32,352 bases of DNA, from NCBI GenBank assembly GCA_030452455.1, contig JAKDMF010000004.1, positions 1 to 32,352 on the forward strand. Direction: 5' to 3'. This document shows, piece by piece, positions 19,250 to 29,882 of this stretch. Every line of letters begins with the position of its first letter. Position 1 is the first letter of the stretch. Below the pieces are notes generated by a model. It saw nothing but the letters and a program-made list of their open reading frames with translations, was not told the DNA's origin and made no database searches. This stretch comes from a bacterium. GTDB taxonomy: Bacteria > Patescibacteriota > Saccharimonadia > Saccharimonadales > Saccharimonadaceae. Position numbers and translations under genes: made by a program.

Positions 19250-19621
19250 ATGATAACATCAGTTGACATTACTGGCGTCAAGTATGACGTCGATGAAAAT
19301 ACCAAAAAATATGTACAGAAAAAAATCGGCCGTCTTGATCGCTTCCTGCCTCGACATGCTCGTAAGTCAGCTGCGGCTGATGTTCGAATTAAGCAAGTTG
19401 ACCAGCCAAAAGACAATAAGTACGAGGTCGAGATCACTCTAACTGTACCTGGTAACAACTTGACCGCCAAAGACACAGCCGGCAACGCTCTAGCTGGGAT
19501 TGATATTGTCGAGGCGAAACTGGTTCGCCAGCTCCACAAGTACAAGCAGGTCAGCTTACCGCACGTTGGCAGGCGGGGCATGCTCAGTAAATTCAAGCGC
19601 AGCTACGACCGCGAACAGTAG
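19250..19621 (+). CDS. hpf: Ribosome hibernation promoting factor / RaiA family (short form)
   Basis: ITGVKYDVDENTKKYVQKKIGRLDRFLPRHARKSAAADVRIKQVDQ; 123 aa; SD GGAGG. Confidence 0.88.
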   Translation: MITSVDITGVKYDVDENTKKYVQKKIGRLDRFLPRHARKSAAADVRIKQVDQPKDNKYEVEITLTVPGNNLTAKDTAGNALAGIDIVEAKLVRQLHKYKQVSLPHVGRRGMLSKFKRSYDREQ

Positions 19622-19636
19622 AATATTTATTAAAAA

Positions 19637-19677
19637 CAATTAAAATAGTGGGCCCCTAAAACCCACTATTTTAATTG
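19637..19677. terminator. Rho-independent terminator after hpf
   Basis: CAATTAAAATAGTGGG(19637-19652) loop CCCACTATTTTAATTG(19662-19677), 16-bp perfect arms. Confidence 0.85.
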
Positions 19678-19763
19678 ATTAACTACTCTTTATCTAGCTG
19701 TTAAAACAGCGTATAATAGGCAAAGTAGTATTTGACAGATAGTTTCAGTAAAGAGGGAAATTT

Positions 19764-22385
19764 ATGGCTATAAACAGACAAAAAGCATTGACGAAGGTCT
19801 TTGGTGATCCGCAGAAAAAGATTTTAAAACGGCTCGAGCACCACGTTAAAGCCACCAACAATCTGGCCGAGACTTATAAAAAAATGACCAAACCGCAGCT
19901 GGCCAAACAGACGGCTGTACTAAAAAAACGCCTAGAAGAAAGTCAGACAACGCTCGATACGATATTGCCTGATGCTTTTGCGCTCGTTCGCGAGGCTAGT
20001 ACACGCGTACTTGGTATGCGTCATTTCGATGTTCAGTTGATTGGCGGCATTGCCTTGCACCAGGGCAACGTTGCCGAGATGAAGACTGGTGAAGGTAAAA
20101 CCCTCGTTGCCACACTACCTGTCTATCTCAACGCCCTGAGCGAAAAGGGCGTTCATGTTGTAACGGTCAACGACTACCTAGCTCAGCGTGATGCTTCTTG
20201 GATGGGTGAGTTGTATGATTTCCTCGGCCTGTCGGTCGGTGTTATTGTCGCCGACGCTTCGTTCATCTACGATATGAAGTTCGACAACGGTAAGCACGAC
20301 GACGAGCGGATGCGACGACTGCGACCCGCCACTCGCCGTGAAGCCTATGAAGCTGACGTCACTTATGGTACCAACAACGAATTTGGATTCGACTACCTCC
20401 GCGACAACATGGTCAACGAAGTTGAGTTAGTCCGTCAGCGCGAGCTAAACTTTGCAATCGTCGATGAGGTTGACTCGATTTTGATCGATGAAGCCCGAAC
20501 ACCGCTTATTATTAGCGCTCCAGCCGCCGAAAACCCCGATAGCTACATTCAGTTTTCAAAGGTCGCTTCGCAGCTCAAGCCGGAAGATTACATTCTCGAT
20601 GAAAAGCGCCGCAGCGTTGCTCTGAGCGACGAAGGTGTCGAAAAAGTTCAAAAAATGCTTGGCATAAAAAACTTATACAATCCAGATTACATCCGTTCGG
20701 TCTATCACATGGACCAAGCTTTGAAAGCTCAGGCTATCTTCAAGCGTGATAAAGACTACGTAGTAACTAACGACGGCGAAGTCGTGATCGTTGATGAACA
20801 CACTGGCCGTTTGATGCAGGGTCGTCGCTACAACGAGGGTCTACACCAGGCGATTGAAGCCAAAGAGGGCGTTGCCGTCCTCCAGGAGAGCATGACTCTG
20901 GCGACAGTCTCGTTCCAGAACTATTTCCGTCTATATAAGAAACTTTCCGGTATGACCGGTACGGCCTTTACTGAGGCTGAAGAGTTCCAGCAGATTTATA
21001 GCCTCGATGTGGTTCAAATCCCGTCAAACAAGCCACTGGCCCGTGAAGATAAGCAGGACTTGATATTTAAGTCAGAAAAATCGAAGCTCAAAGCCGTCGC
21101 CGATGCCATCAAAGAGTATCACAAGGTTGGCCGACCAGTTTTGATTGGATCAGCCTCGATTACTAAAAACGAGATGATCGCTGACTACCTCGATAAGGAG
21201 AAAATCCCTTACGAGCTACTAAACGCCAAAAATAACGAGCGTGAAGCCGCGATTGTTGAAAAAGCTGGTGAAAAGGGAGCGATTACACTAGCGACTAACA
21301 TTGCCGGTCGTGGTACCGATATCAAACTTGGTGACGGTGTTCGTGAGCTTGGTGGACTAGTTGTGATTGGCTCGGAGCGTCATGAGTCACGCCGAATTGA
21401 TAATCAGCTACGTGGTCGTGGTGGACGCCAGGGTGATCCCGGCGAGACCCAGTTCTATGTCTCGACTGAAGATGATTTGATGCGTATCTTCCAGGGCGAT
21501 CGAATCGGTGCCTTGATGGACAGGCTAGGTGTTGATGATGACACTCCAATCCAGAACAAGGCCGTTTCTAAGACTCTAGAGGCTGCCCAGAAACGGGTTG
21601 AGGGCTATAACTTCGATACTCGTAAAAACGTCGTGCAGTACGACAACGTCATCAACCGACACCGCCGAGTTGTCTACGTGGTTCGCCGCCGGATTCTAGA
21701 GGGTGATGATATTCGCCCTGAGGTGGAGCGGTTACTTAAAAATGAGGTTAAAGACCTGACTAAGTTGCCTAGCAAAAACGACCCGAAGGCTTACGAAGAG
21801 CTAGCGACTGTTTTCCCACTAGTCGACAAGAAAGTTAAAGCTATTGGGGCCGAGAAAAAAGACGGCGCCAGGTATCAGTTTGCGCTACGTGAAGTTATGA
21901 AACTTTACGATGACAAGGAACAAGAGATTACGCCAGAAATTATGCGTAAAGTGGAGCGTGAAGTCTACATGCAGGTCCTTGATACGCTCTGGATGCAGCA
22001 CCTGGAAAACATGCAGCACCTCCGTGATGGTATTCACTGGCGCAGCGTTGGTCAACGTGACCCACTAGTTGAATATCGCTCCGAGTCACAGAAACTATTT
22101 GATAGCTTGCAGCGGACCCTGCGCGAAGAGGTAATCCGAGCCATTATGCACGTTCACAAGCACGACGTTATCGCGACTGAAGATGAAGATACCGACACAG
22201 AGCTAACCCGCCTAGCTGAGAACTCAGTTACGAGCGGTGTTAATGAAATAACTAGTGGTGAATCAAACCGCGACGATGACTTTAACTCCAAGAAAAAAGC
22301 CGTCAAAGCACCAGCTAGTACTAAAAATCAAGCTCGAAAAAAGAAAAAGAATCAGCGCCAAAATCGTAAGAAAAATCGTAACTAA
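19764..22385 (+). CDS. secA: Preprotein translocase ATPase SecA (no zinc-binding tail)
   Basis: MRHFDVQLIGGIALHQGNVAEMKTGEGKTLVATLPVYLNAL, VDEVDSILIDEARTPLIIS, ATNIAGRGTDIKLG. Confidence 0.98.
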   Translation: MAINRQKALTKVFGDPQKKILKRLEHHVKATNNLAETYKKMTKPQLAKQTAVLKKRLEESQTTLDTILPDAFALVREASTRVLGMRHFDVQLIGGIALHQGNVAEMKTGEGKTLVATLPVYLNALSEKGVHVVTVNDYLAQRDASWMGELYDFLGLSVGVIVADASFIYDMKFDNGKHDDERMRRLRPATRREAYEADVTYGTNNEFGFDYLRDNMVNEVELVRQRELNFAIVDEVDSILIDEARTPLIISAPAAENPDSYIQFSKVASQLKPEDYILDEKRRSVALSDEGVEKVQKMLGIKNLYNPDYIRSVYHMDQALKAQAIFKRDKDYVVTNDGEVVIVDEHTGRLMQGRRYNEGLHQAIEAKEGVAVLQESMTLATVSFQNYFRLYKKLSGMTGTAFTEAEEFQQIYSLDVVQIPSNKPLAREDKQDLIFKSEKSKLKAVADAIKEYHKVGRPVLIGSASITKNEMIADYLDKEKIPYELLNAKNNEREAAIVEKAGEKGAITLATNIAGRGTDIKLGDGVRELGGLVVIGSERHESRRIDNQLRGRGGRQGDPGETQFYVSTEDDLMRIFQGDRIGALMDRLGVDDDTPIQNKAVSKTLEAAQKRVEGYNFDTRKNVVQYDNVINRHRRVVYVVRRRILEGDDIRPEVERLLKNEVKDLTKLPSKNDPKAYEELATVFPLVDKKVKAIGAEKKDGARYQFALREVMKLYDDKEQEITPEIMRKVEREVYMQVLDTLWMQHLENMQHLRDGIHWRSVGQRDPLVEYRSESQKLFDSLQRTLREEVIRAIMHVHKHDVIATEDEDTDTELTRLAENSVTSGVNEITSGESNRDDDFNSKKKAVKAPASTKNQARKKKKNQRQNRKKNRN

Positions 22386-22399
22386 ATAAGAGATCGACT

Positions 22400-23686
22400 A
22401 TGCAGCATAAAACAACCGAGGTTCGCTTAAAAAACGGTGCTCGCGGACTTTTGATAGATGTACCCGGCGCAACTGTGATGAGTTTTCAGTTTCAGTTTCG
22501 TGCCGGCAACCGTTTCGTCCAGTCTCAGGACAAATACGAAACCGCCCACATCATGGAGCATCTCGCTTTTGGTGCCAATAGCGAGTTCAAGAGTGAGCAT
22601 GCCTACGAGGCTGATTTCACTAAAAATGGCGCCTATCACAATGCCTATACGAGCGATCTATCGATGGTGTATATCGCGGACTGTGCTGATTTTGAGTGGG
22701 AGCGAATCCTACGCCTGCAGCAGGTAGCTATTTGTAGCCCGAAGTTCAACAACCGCGAGCTCGAGGCCGAAAAAGGTAATGTCCGCAGTGAGCTAACTGG
22801 CTACCTGAACAACCACAACCGGGTGCTGTGGCCAAAAGTTCAGCAACTACTAGGCGAGGACGTCTATACATTCTGGCAGCGGATCCAGACTATTAATAAT
22901 GTTACGCTGGCGGACATCAAAGAACACTACGCTCGGACGCACACCGCTAAAAATCTTCGCTTTATCATCGCCGGCAAGATCGACGGCCGTAAAAGCCAGA
23001 TTGTCCGGATGCTCGAGTCTTGGGACCTGGAAACCGGAGAGCGATTCGCGGCACCGGTTGATGAATATAGTGACGCTAACCCGACATTGATTCGCCGCAA
23101 GGAAGCCTCCAACCTAACATTTGCTTGGTCGATGGTCTTGCCGTATGAAATCAGTGAGGAGGAGACTGATGCAATGGACTGTCTGAACCATATCTTGACT
23201 GGCACGATGCACTCCAGGATATACGGTGCCGCTCGCAAGCGTGGCCTAGCTTATGGCATGTTCTCAGACACTGGGGTGGCAGCTGGTACAACTGGCTGGG
23301 ACTTTGGTGGTCAGGTCAACCTAGAGACCTCAGAGGACTTATTTAAGATTATAAACCGCGAGCTCAAAAAAGTTGTTGATGGTGATATCAGCGACGAAGA
23401 GATTGAGTCGGCTAAAAGCTATGCGATTGGTCGCCACCAGATGGGTGCCCAGACTGTCGCTCAGATTAGTAGTTTCTACACCGGCCGCTACTTCACGGAC
23501 GGGACAGTCAAAAGCTATGACAAAGTGCCGGAATCAATCAAGACGATCTCCAAAGACTGTATGATCGACACCGCCCGCCAATTCTTCACTAAGGGCTCCT
23601 GGGTCCTAGCCGGTGTCAGTAGTGGCGAAAAAGAGGATATAGTTAATCTTTCCGATAGACTAGCACCACTATTCGAAACGCGCTAA
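22400..23686 (+). CDS. M16-family zinc peptidase
   Basis: HIMEH (HxxEH) motif, downstream EAEKGNVRSEL, second M16 domain RKRGLAYGMFSDTG. Confidence 0.92.
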   Translation: MQHKTTEVRLKNGARGLLIDVPGATVMSFQFQFRAGNRFVQSQDKYETAHIMEHLAFGANSEFKSEHAYEADFTKNGAYHNAYTSDLSMVYIADCADFEWERILRLQQVAICSPKFNNRELEAEKGNVRSELTGYLNNHNRVLWPKVQQLLGEDVYTFWQRIQTINNVTLADIKEHYARTHTAKNLRFIIAGKIDGRKSQIVRMLESWDLETGERFAAPVDEYSDANPTLIRRKEASNLTFAWSMVLPYEISEEETDAMDCLNHILTGTMHSRIYGAARKRGLAYGMFSDTGVAAGTTGWDFGGQVNLETSEDLFKIINRELKKVVDGDISDEEIESAKSYAIGRHQMGAQTVAQISSFYTGRYFTDGTVKSYDKVPESIKTISKDCMIDTARQFFTKGSWVLAGVSSGEKEDIVNLSDRLAPLFETR

Positions 23687-23696
23687 ACTATATAAT

Positions 23697-25001
23697 ATGA
23701 ATATCGCACTACTCGGTTACAATATCGAAAACGCCAGCGTATATGACTTTTTGAAATCGACTCATACTGAGGCTAACTTTACGGTTTATGACCAGGCTGA
23801 TAGTCCGGCTAGGGATTTGCCTGAGGGCGTCGACTTTGTCGGTGGCCTCGACTCATTTATGGAGGTTGAAGCCGATCTGGTGATCCGCTCACCGGGCGTA
23901 TCGCCCCATAAAATAAACCCGGCGGTCAAGGTAACGACGGCAACTCAGCTTTTTTTTGAAAACTCGCCGACCAGCAATATTATCGGTGTGACCGGTAGTA
24001 AGGGTAAAGGGACAACTTGTAGTCTGATTGCTAGTATCATGCGAGCTGGCGGACACAAGACACACCTCGTCGGTAATATTGGTCAGCCGGCACTCGGCGA
24101 GATTAATAACATCACTCCGGGTGATGTAGTAGTCTACGAGCTAAGTAGCTTCCAGCTATGGGACCTGACTATTTCGCCTCGGACGGCCGTCATCCTGATG
24201 ATCGAACCGGACCATCTCGACGTTCATGCCGACATGAATGAATACGTCGGGGCTAAGTCGCACATTACCGCCTATCAGTCGAGTGACGACAGGCTAGTCT
24301 ATCAGTCGCGCAACAGCCTAACGAGTGCTATTGCTGCGGCGTCGGTCGCTAGCAAAGTACCAGTCTCCAGCCCGGAGGGCGTCGATGTTCGCGACGGCTA
24401 CTTTTGGTACCATGAACAAAAATTATGTTCAATATCACACGTTAAATTACAGGGGTCACATAATTTAGACAACGCCGCAGCGGCCATTGCAGCCTGTTGG
24501 TCTTTGGTGAGCGAGCCGGCTATTTTGGGGGCTGGTCTGGAAGCTTTTGCCGGTCTTGATCACCGCCTGAAACAAGTTGGCGCAGTCGGCGACGTCGACT
24601 ACTACGATGACAGTATAGCCACCACGCCAGGTAGTGCGATTGCATCAATTAAATCATTCGACCAGCCAAAAATACTGATAGTTGGCGGCTCCGACAAAGG
24701 GGCTGATTATCAGCCGCTAGCGGAGGTTATCGCTGATACCAAATCTGTAAAGCTTGTCATAACGATCGGTGCCAATGGTAACGCTATAGCCGACGTCTTA
24801 GCTCAGGCTGGACTCGACGAGCGGGTTAGTCGCCAATCAGACCTATCGTCTATGGATAGCATAGTTGAGCTGGCTAGTCAGTCAGCTGATGCGGGTGATG
24901 TCGTGATACTAAGCCCAGCCGCCGCAAGCTTTGATATGTTCAAAAGCTACAAAGACCGCGGCGATCAGTTTATAGCTGCCGTCAACAATCTTGAGCGATG
25001 A
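23697..25001 (+). CDS. murD: UDP-N-acetylmuramoylalanine--D-glutamate ligase
   Basis: GVTGSKGKGTTCSLIASIM, VGNIGQPAL, YELSSFQLWD, DHLDVHADMNEYVGAK, YYDDSIATTPGSAIAS, VGGSDKGADY. Confidence 0.95.
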   Translation: MNIALLGYNIENASVYDFLKSTHTEANFTVYDQADSPARDLPEGVDFVGGLDSFMEVEADLVIRSPGVSPHKINPAVKVTTATQLFFENSPTSNIIGVTGSKGKGTTCSLIASIMRAGGHKTHLVGNIGQPALGEINNITPGDVVVYELSSFQLWDLTISPRTAVILMIEPDHLDVHADMNEYVGAKSHITAYQSSDDRLVYQSRNSLTSAIAAASVASKVPVSSPEGVDVRDGYFWYHEQKLCSISHVKLQGSHNLDNAAAAIAACWSLVSEPAILGAGLEAFAGLDHRLKQVGAVGDVDYYDDSIATTPGSAIASIKSFDQPKILIVGGSDKGADYQPLAEVIADTKSVKLVITIGANGNAIADVLAQAGLDERVSRQSDLSSMDSIVELASQSADAGDVVILSPAAASFDMFKSYKDRGDQFIAAVNNLER

Positions 25002-25043
25002 ACCGGGCGGCTCTCGGCCTCTCGAAATGATATACTAGTTTCA

Positions 25044-26120
25044 ATGCAACCACTTACTAAACGAATAAATACTCTATCTAGTGACGTCCAAAAAGCGATC
25101 GGGCAGTTGCAGCTGGAAGACAAGCAGCAGACGATCGATTCACTCCAGGCCGAGCTGGCTCAGCCGGAGATATGGAACAATCCTGGGACAGCCCAGTCTA
25201 AAAGCAAGCAGCTAGCCGGACTAAACTCTCAGGTCGAGCCCTGGATGACACTCCGAGCTCAGATCGACGACATCGATGAGCTGATGGAGCTCGGCGATGA
25301 TGAGCTGCTGCCGGAGTTTGAGCGCCAAATCGTCGCCATGGAGACTGAGTACTCCAAATTAAAACAGGCCCTGCTGTTTAGTCGTGAATACGACGAGCGC
25401 GATGCGATCCTGCGTATAACCTCTGGAGTTGGTGGAACAGACGCTCAAGACTTTGCTGAGATGCTAGAGCGAATGTATCTGCGCTGGGCTGATAAATCTG
25501 GTTACGACACTAAAAATATCGAGCGATCAACTGGTGATGAGGCGGGGATTAAAACCAGTGTTATCGAGATCAGCGGCGCTTATTCTTACGGCAAATTACG
25601 CAGTGAAAATGGTGTTCACCGACTGGTCCGACTGAGTCCATTTAATAGCGATAATCTGCGCCAAACTAGCTTTGCACTCGTCGAAATATTACCCCAGATG
25701 GACACACCGGATGAGGTTGCGCTTGATGAAAAAGACTTAAAAATTGATGTTTACCGCGCCGGTGGTCATGGTGGCCAGAGCGTTAACACAACCGACAGCG
25801 CTGTCCGCGTGACGCACCTGCCGACTGGAATAGTGGTCGCGATTCAAAACGAGCGCTCCCAAACTCAAAACAAAGAAACCGCCCTCAGCATACTGCGCTC
25901 CAAGCTGACCCAGCTCCGACTGGAGCAACACGCCGATAGCATTGATGAGCTCCGGGCGGGTGAGTCGGCTAGTTGGGGTTCACAGATTAGAAACTATGTC
26001 TTACATCCGTACACTATGGTTAAAGATACCCGGACCAAGTACGAAGATCGAGACGTCCAGTCGGTGCTCGATGGTAAGATTGACGGCTTCATCGAAGCCT
26101 ACCTCGAGTCGACTGATTGA
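25044..26120 (+). CDS. prfB: Peptide chain release factor 2
   Basis: AGGHGGQSVNTTDSAVRVTHLPTGIVV, SPF motif (VRLSPFNSDN), KIDGFIEAYL; single frame with no programmed frameshift. Confidence 0.96.
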   Translation: MQPLTKRINTLSSDVQKAIGQLQLEDKQQTIDSLQAELAQPEIWNNPGTAQSKSKQLAGLNSQVEPWMTLRAQIDDIDELMELGDDELLPEFERQIVAMETEYSKLKQALLFSREYDERDAILRITSGVGGTDAQDFAEMLERMYLRWADKSGYDTKNIERSTGDEAGIKTSVIEISGAYSYGKLRSENGVHRLVRLSPFNSDNLRQTSFALVEILPQMDTPDEVALDEKDLKIDVYRAGGHGGQSVNTTDSAVRVTHLPTGIVVAIQNERSQTQNKETALSILRSKLTQLRLEQHADSIDELRAGESASWGSQIRNYVLHPYTMVKDTRTKYEDRDVQSVLDGKIDGFIEAYLESTD

Positions 26121-26174
26121 CAAACTGATTAGTATATACGATACTATAGACTAATCCTTGTTCTTTGACATAAC

Positions 26175-26435
26175 GTGAGGCTGGTCAGTGTGACATTTGA
26201 TGAATGTTTGAAATACTGCATCCGGCACAGATATTCAGGCCGAATATCGCGACTTTGGATGCTGATGAATGTCGGTATGATATTGATCGCGGCCATGGTG
26301 GTCGGGTTTGTATTTAGTATTTTTCTGACTGGAGTTGGCCTGGCTATGATAGCTGGGTTGGCACTAGTCGGTGGAATAATTATTTGGTTCGGAGCAATGC
26401 TAGAAATGGCTTTGTTTCTCCGCAGAGATAGGTAG
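26175..26435 (+). CDS. Small membrane protein (GTG start)
   Basis: 86 aa with two hydrophobic segments. Confidence 0.5.
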   Translation: MRLVSVTFDECLKYCIRHRYSGRISRLWMLMNVGMILIAAMVVGFVFSIFLTGVGLAMIAGLALVGGIIIWFGAMLEMALFLRRDR

Positions 26436-26723
26436 GTGATTGCAGTGCAAAATAAAAACTTTCAAGCAGTTTTTGCCTCGACTTTGTTTCGGTTCCTGAG
26501 TGGCAAAAGAGCTACGCTGCTGGCCCATATCGGGCTGGTTGTGATGTTCGGCGCTTGTTTAGGCTTTCCGGTACTCTATGGCTATGACAATTTTGGCCTT
26601 GGGCTGAACTTGTTGCCATCTATGATGATCGCACCGTTCATCGGTGCGGCTATTCATCTTCTGGTGCTTGTTGGTCTGACTTTCATGCAGATGTATGATG
26701 CTCGGAGCCGAAATCGTGACTGA
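26436..26723 (+). CDS. Small membrane protein
   Basis: 95 aa, hydrophobic; abuts the preceding ORF and is followed by a terminator. Confidence 0.5.
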   Translation: MIAVQNKNFQAVFASTLFRFLSGKRATLLAHIGLVVMFGACLGFPVLYGYDNFGLGLNLLPSMMIAPFIGAAIHLLVLVGLTFMQMYDARSRNRD

Positions 26724-26738
26724 GTGAACAAGGACACA

Positions 26739-26773
26739 GCCCCGACTCTTAAAAGAGTCGGGGCATATTTTTT
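26739..26773 (+). terminator. Rho-independent terminator
   Basis: GCCCCGACTCTT-AA-AAGAGTCGGGGC (26739-26764) followed by ATATTTTTT. Confidence 0.92.
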
Positions 26774-26818
26774 GGACGGTATCGTCCAGCGTAGTGTTTA
26801 TGCTATAATATTTTAGAG

Positions 26819-27505
26819 ATGATACTACTTGATAGGGTAACAAAACGATACGGCAAAACCACCAATAAACCGGCCATTAACCGGGTCAGTCTTCACGTCG
26901 AGCCAAAAGAGTTCGTCATATTAGTTGGCACCAGTGGCGCCGGCAAGTCGACTCTGCTGAAGTTGCTAACCCGCGAGGAAAAGCCGACTAGTGGCAAAAT
27001 AGTGGTTGGTGGTATCGACTACGACACCCTAAAAGATAAACACATTCCACTGCTGCGACGCAAAATTGGCGTCGTCTTTCAGGACTTCAAACTGCTGCCG
27101 CAACGAACTGTGTTTGAGAATGTCGCTTTCGCTCTAGAAATCGCCGGCATGACAAATCGTGAAATCAAAAGCACCGTACCAAAAGTTATTGAACTTGTCG
27201 GGCTGGTCGGCAAGGAAAAGCACTATCCACGCCAGCTATCGGGTGGTGAGCGCCAGCGTGTTGCTATCGCCAGGGCAGTTGTCCGTCAGCCGAAGATTTT
27301 GATCGCTGACGAGCCGACCGGTAACCTTGACCCGAAGCACAGCTGGGACATTGTCCGCTTGCTAGAGAAGATTAACCGTTACGGCACAACCGTGCTGCTA
27401 ACAACTCACAACGTCGATATCGTCAACAAGCTCAAGCGCCGGGTGATTACACTAGACGGCGGCAAGGTGACAAGTGATCAGACACAGGGGAGTTATAGGC
27501 AATAA
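26819..27505 (+). CDS. ftsE: Cell division ATP-binding protein FtsE
   Basis: MILLDRVTKRYGK, GTSGAGKSTLLKLL, LSGGERQRVAIARAVV, ADEPTGNLDP; adjacent ftsX. Confidence 0.95.
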   Translation: MILLDRVTKRYGKTTNKPAINRVSLHVEPKEFVILVGTSGAGKSTLLKLLTREEKPTSGKIVVGGIDYDTLKDKHIPLLRRKIGVVFQDFKLLPQRTVFENVAFALEIAGMTNREIKSTVPKVIELVGLVGKEKHYPRQLSGGERQRVAIARAVVRQPKILIADEPTGNLDPKHSWDIVRLLEKINRYGTTVLLTTHNVDIVNKLKRRVITLDGGKVTSDQTQGSYRQ

Positions 27506-27507
27506 TT

Positions 27508-28488
27508 ATGGCAAAAAAGAATAATAAATCAAAGAATTTCGCCCAAGCCAAGCGCAATCGACGACAGTGGCTAGCCTTTGTCCGGATGTGTCGCTACGGC
27601 GTCAATAATTTTTCACGTAATGCCTGGCTAACCATTGCGGCCACCGCCGTCATGACAATTACGCTACTGGTTATATTTATATCAGTCGCCGCTTACGGCA
27701 CGCTAAACGATACCGTCGCCCAGATCCGTGACAAGGTCGATATGTCACTTTATGTCAAAACCGACACCACCGCCGAGCAGGCCGAGCAGATCAAACAAGA
27801 CATATCGAAACTATCGAGCGTAACGGATGTTCGTTATATTACTCCGGCCGAAGCTCGCAAGGAGTTTGCCCAGAACAATAAGTCTGACACCGAAACGCTT
27901 GAGGCGCTGAAACAGGCCTCCAACAAGCTACCCGGAACTTACCGTATTAACGTCGAAGATATCAACAACACCGATCAATTACGGGAGTTTATCGAGTCCA
28001 ACGAGCTGATCAAGCAACAGATTAGTCCAAATCATGAACCGTCATTTGCCGGCACTAAGTTAGCCACGATTGAGGCGATCGGTCGCTGGGCGAGCTTTGC
28101 CGTTAAAGTCGGACTCGGTGCCAGCATCGTCTTCATCGGTATATCCTCACTAATCGTCTTTAATACCATTCGCATGGCTATCTTTAACCGCAGCGAAGAG
28201 ATTGAGATGATGAAGCTCATCGGGGCCGATAAGGCCTTTATCCGCGGTCCGTTTATTGTCGAAGCCGTGGTCTATGGCTTCATCGCGGCCGTCATCGCGA
28301 CCGGCCTGGGTGTCTTTGCACTGTATTCATCGAGCGACAAGTTACTGAGCTATCAAATCAACGTCCAGCCAACACTCGACGTCGTAACCGCCTATATAGG
28401 TGTAGTATTAATCGCAATGATAATCGCTGGCGCCGTGATAGGGGTTATATCATCACTATTTGCCACTCGGCGTTACCTAAAAATCTAA
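27508..28488 (+). CDS. ftsX: Cell division protein FtsX
   Basis: Four-TM FtsX topology, MSLYVKTDTTAEQAEQIK extracytoplasmic loop, EEIEMMKLIGADKAFIRGPFIVEA. Confidence 0.95.
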   Translation: MAKKNNKSKNFAQAKRNRRQWLAFVRMCRYGVNNFSRNAWLTIAATAVMTITLLVIFISVAAYGTLNDTVAQIRDKVDMSLYVKTDTTAEQAEQIKQDISKLSSVTDVRYITPAEARKEFAQNNKSDTETLEALKQASNKLPGTYRINVEDINNTDQLREFIESNELIKQQISPNHEPSFAGTKLATIEAIGRWASFAVKVGLGASIVFIGISSLIVFNTIRMAIFNRSEEIEMMKLIGADKAFIRGPFIVEAVVYGFIAAVIATGLGVFALYSSSDKLLSYQINVQPTLDVVTAYIGVVLIAMIIAGAVIGVISSLFATRRYLKI

Positions 28489-28550
28489 ATACTATATTAA
28501 ATACAGTAATGTTTGACTTAATTAAATAGCTTATGCTAAAGTAATAGGTA

Positions 28551-29741
28551 ATGAAACTACGGTCCACCACACCAGTTTCGGTCAAGATGAAAGCGACGAG
28601 AACAGCGCTTATCGCAGCAGCTTTCATTATGGCCGTCTCAGCCCCAATCGCTATGGGTGCCTTTAATGATGTATTCGCCCGAAACTATGATGCGGAGATT
28701 CAGGCCGCTCAAGCCAAAATCGATGCCTACAACAAGCAGGCTCGAAAACTAGGTAAAGCCGCCGATACTCTGCAGACGAAACTTGATAAATTGACCAACG
28801 AAAAACAGTCTATCCAAGCAGAAATCAACCTAAGCCAAAAAGAGTATGATAAGCTCCAAGCTAATATCAAGAAAAACGAAAAAAAGATTGTTGAAAACAA
28901 AGATGCTCTCGGTGGCACGATTGCCGATCTATACGTCAATAGCAACACCTCTCCGCTTGAGATGCTAGCTAGTAGCAGCAATATTGGCGACTATATAGAT
29001 AAGCAAACTCAGCAGAACTCAGTCAAGGACGCTTTAACTGAAACTATTAATGATATAACCAAACTAAAGGCCCAGCTCGAGAAGCAGCGAGCTGACGTTA
29101 AGAAGATTCTAGTCAACCAAACTAGTCAGCGAAATGCATTAGCGGCCAAAGAAAACGAACAGCAGCAGCTAGTAAATGACACTCGAGGTAAAGAATCGGC
29201 TTATAAGAAACTGTCTAGTAAGAGCAAAGCTCATAAAGCGAAGCTTGTAAAAGCTCAGCAGGCGGCCATCGCTCGAAAGTATAGCGGCAATGGTACTGTC
29301 TCAGCCGGAAATCTTCCAGCCTACTCATCTTGGTCTGGTACGGATTGTTACGTCGATAATGCTGGCTACTCACACCGAGGCCACAGCGGTAACGGACAAG
29401 ATCCACTAGGCTATGGCTGCAACCAGTGTGTTAGCTATACCGCTTGGAAGATGGGCAAAGTTACCGGATTCTCACCAAGCTACTGGGGAAATGCCAATCA
29501 ATGGCCAGCCAGCGCCCGAGCAGCCGGCTACAAGGTTTCAACCAAGCCACGAGCTAATTCACTTGGTGTTATGATGTCAGGTGCCTACGGTCACATCGTC
29601 TACGTTGAAAGCTACCACAAGGGTTCAAACACAGTTGATATTAGTCAGTACAACGAGTGGATAAATGGCAAAGGTTTCGGCTACTTCAGTACTCGTAGCG
29701 GTGTATCTGGCGGAACATACGACAAGTATATCTACCTATAA
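28551..29741 (+). CDS. PcsB-like secreted peptidoglycan hydrolase: N-terminal coiled coil + C-terminal CHAP domain
   Basis: Signal/TM segment, long coiled coil, CHAP catalytic CNQCVSYTAW and YGHIVYVESY; directly downstream of ftsEX. Confidence 0.88.
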   Translation: MKLRSTTPVSVKMKATRTALIAAAFIMAVSAPIAMGAFNDVFARNYDAEIQAAQAKIDAYNKQARKLGKAADTLQTKLDKLTNEKQSIQAEINLSQKEYDKLQANIKKNEKKIVENKDALGGTIADLYVNSNTSPLEMLASSSNIGDYIDKQTQQNSVKDALTETINDITKLKAQLEKQRADVKKILVNQTSQRNALAAKENEQQQLVNDTRGKESAYKKLSSKSKAHKAKLVKAQQAAIARKYSGNGTVSAGNLPAYSSWSGTDCYVDNAGYSHRGHSGNGQDPLGYGCNQCVSYTAWKMGKVTGFSPSYWGNANQWPASARAAGYKVSTKPRANSLGVMMSGAYGHIVYVESYHKGSNTVDISQYNEWINGKGFGYFSTRSGVSGGTYDKYIYL

Positions 29742-29773
29742 AATCTTAGTATAAGAACGAGCGTAACAACCTC

Positions 29774-29807
29774 ATACTACATCCGTTTCGGATGTAGTAT
29801 TTCTTTA
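29774..29807 (+). terminator. Rho-independent terminator
   Basis: ATACTACATCCG(29774-29785) TTT CGGATGTAGTAT(29789-29800) followed by TTCTTT. Confidence 0.85.
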
Positions 29808-29882
29808 TCTCAGAAACAACAGCAAGTGTTATACTATTAATATACAAACATGAGCAAAATTGAGTGAGGGAGTAGGTACCGA

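Noticed and set aside
25044-26120. Programmed frameshift in prfB
   Set aside because: The gene is open in a single frame from ATG to TGA with full RF2 domains, so no in-frame early TGA is present.
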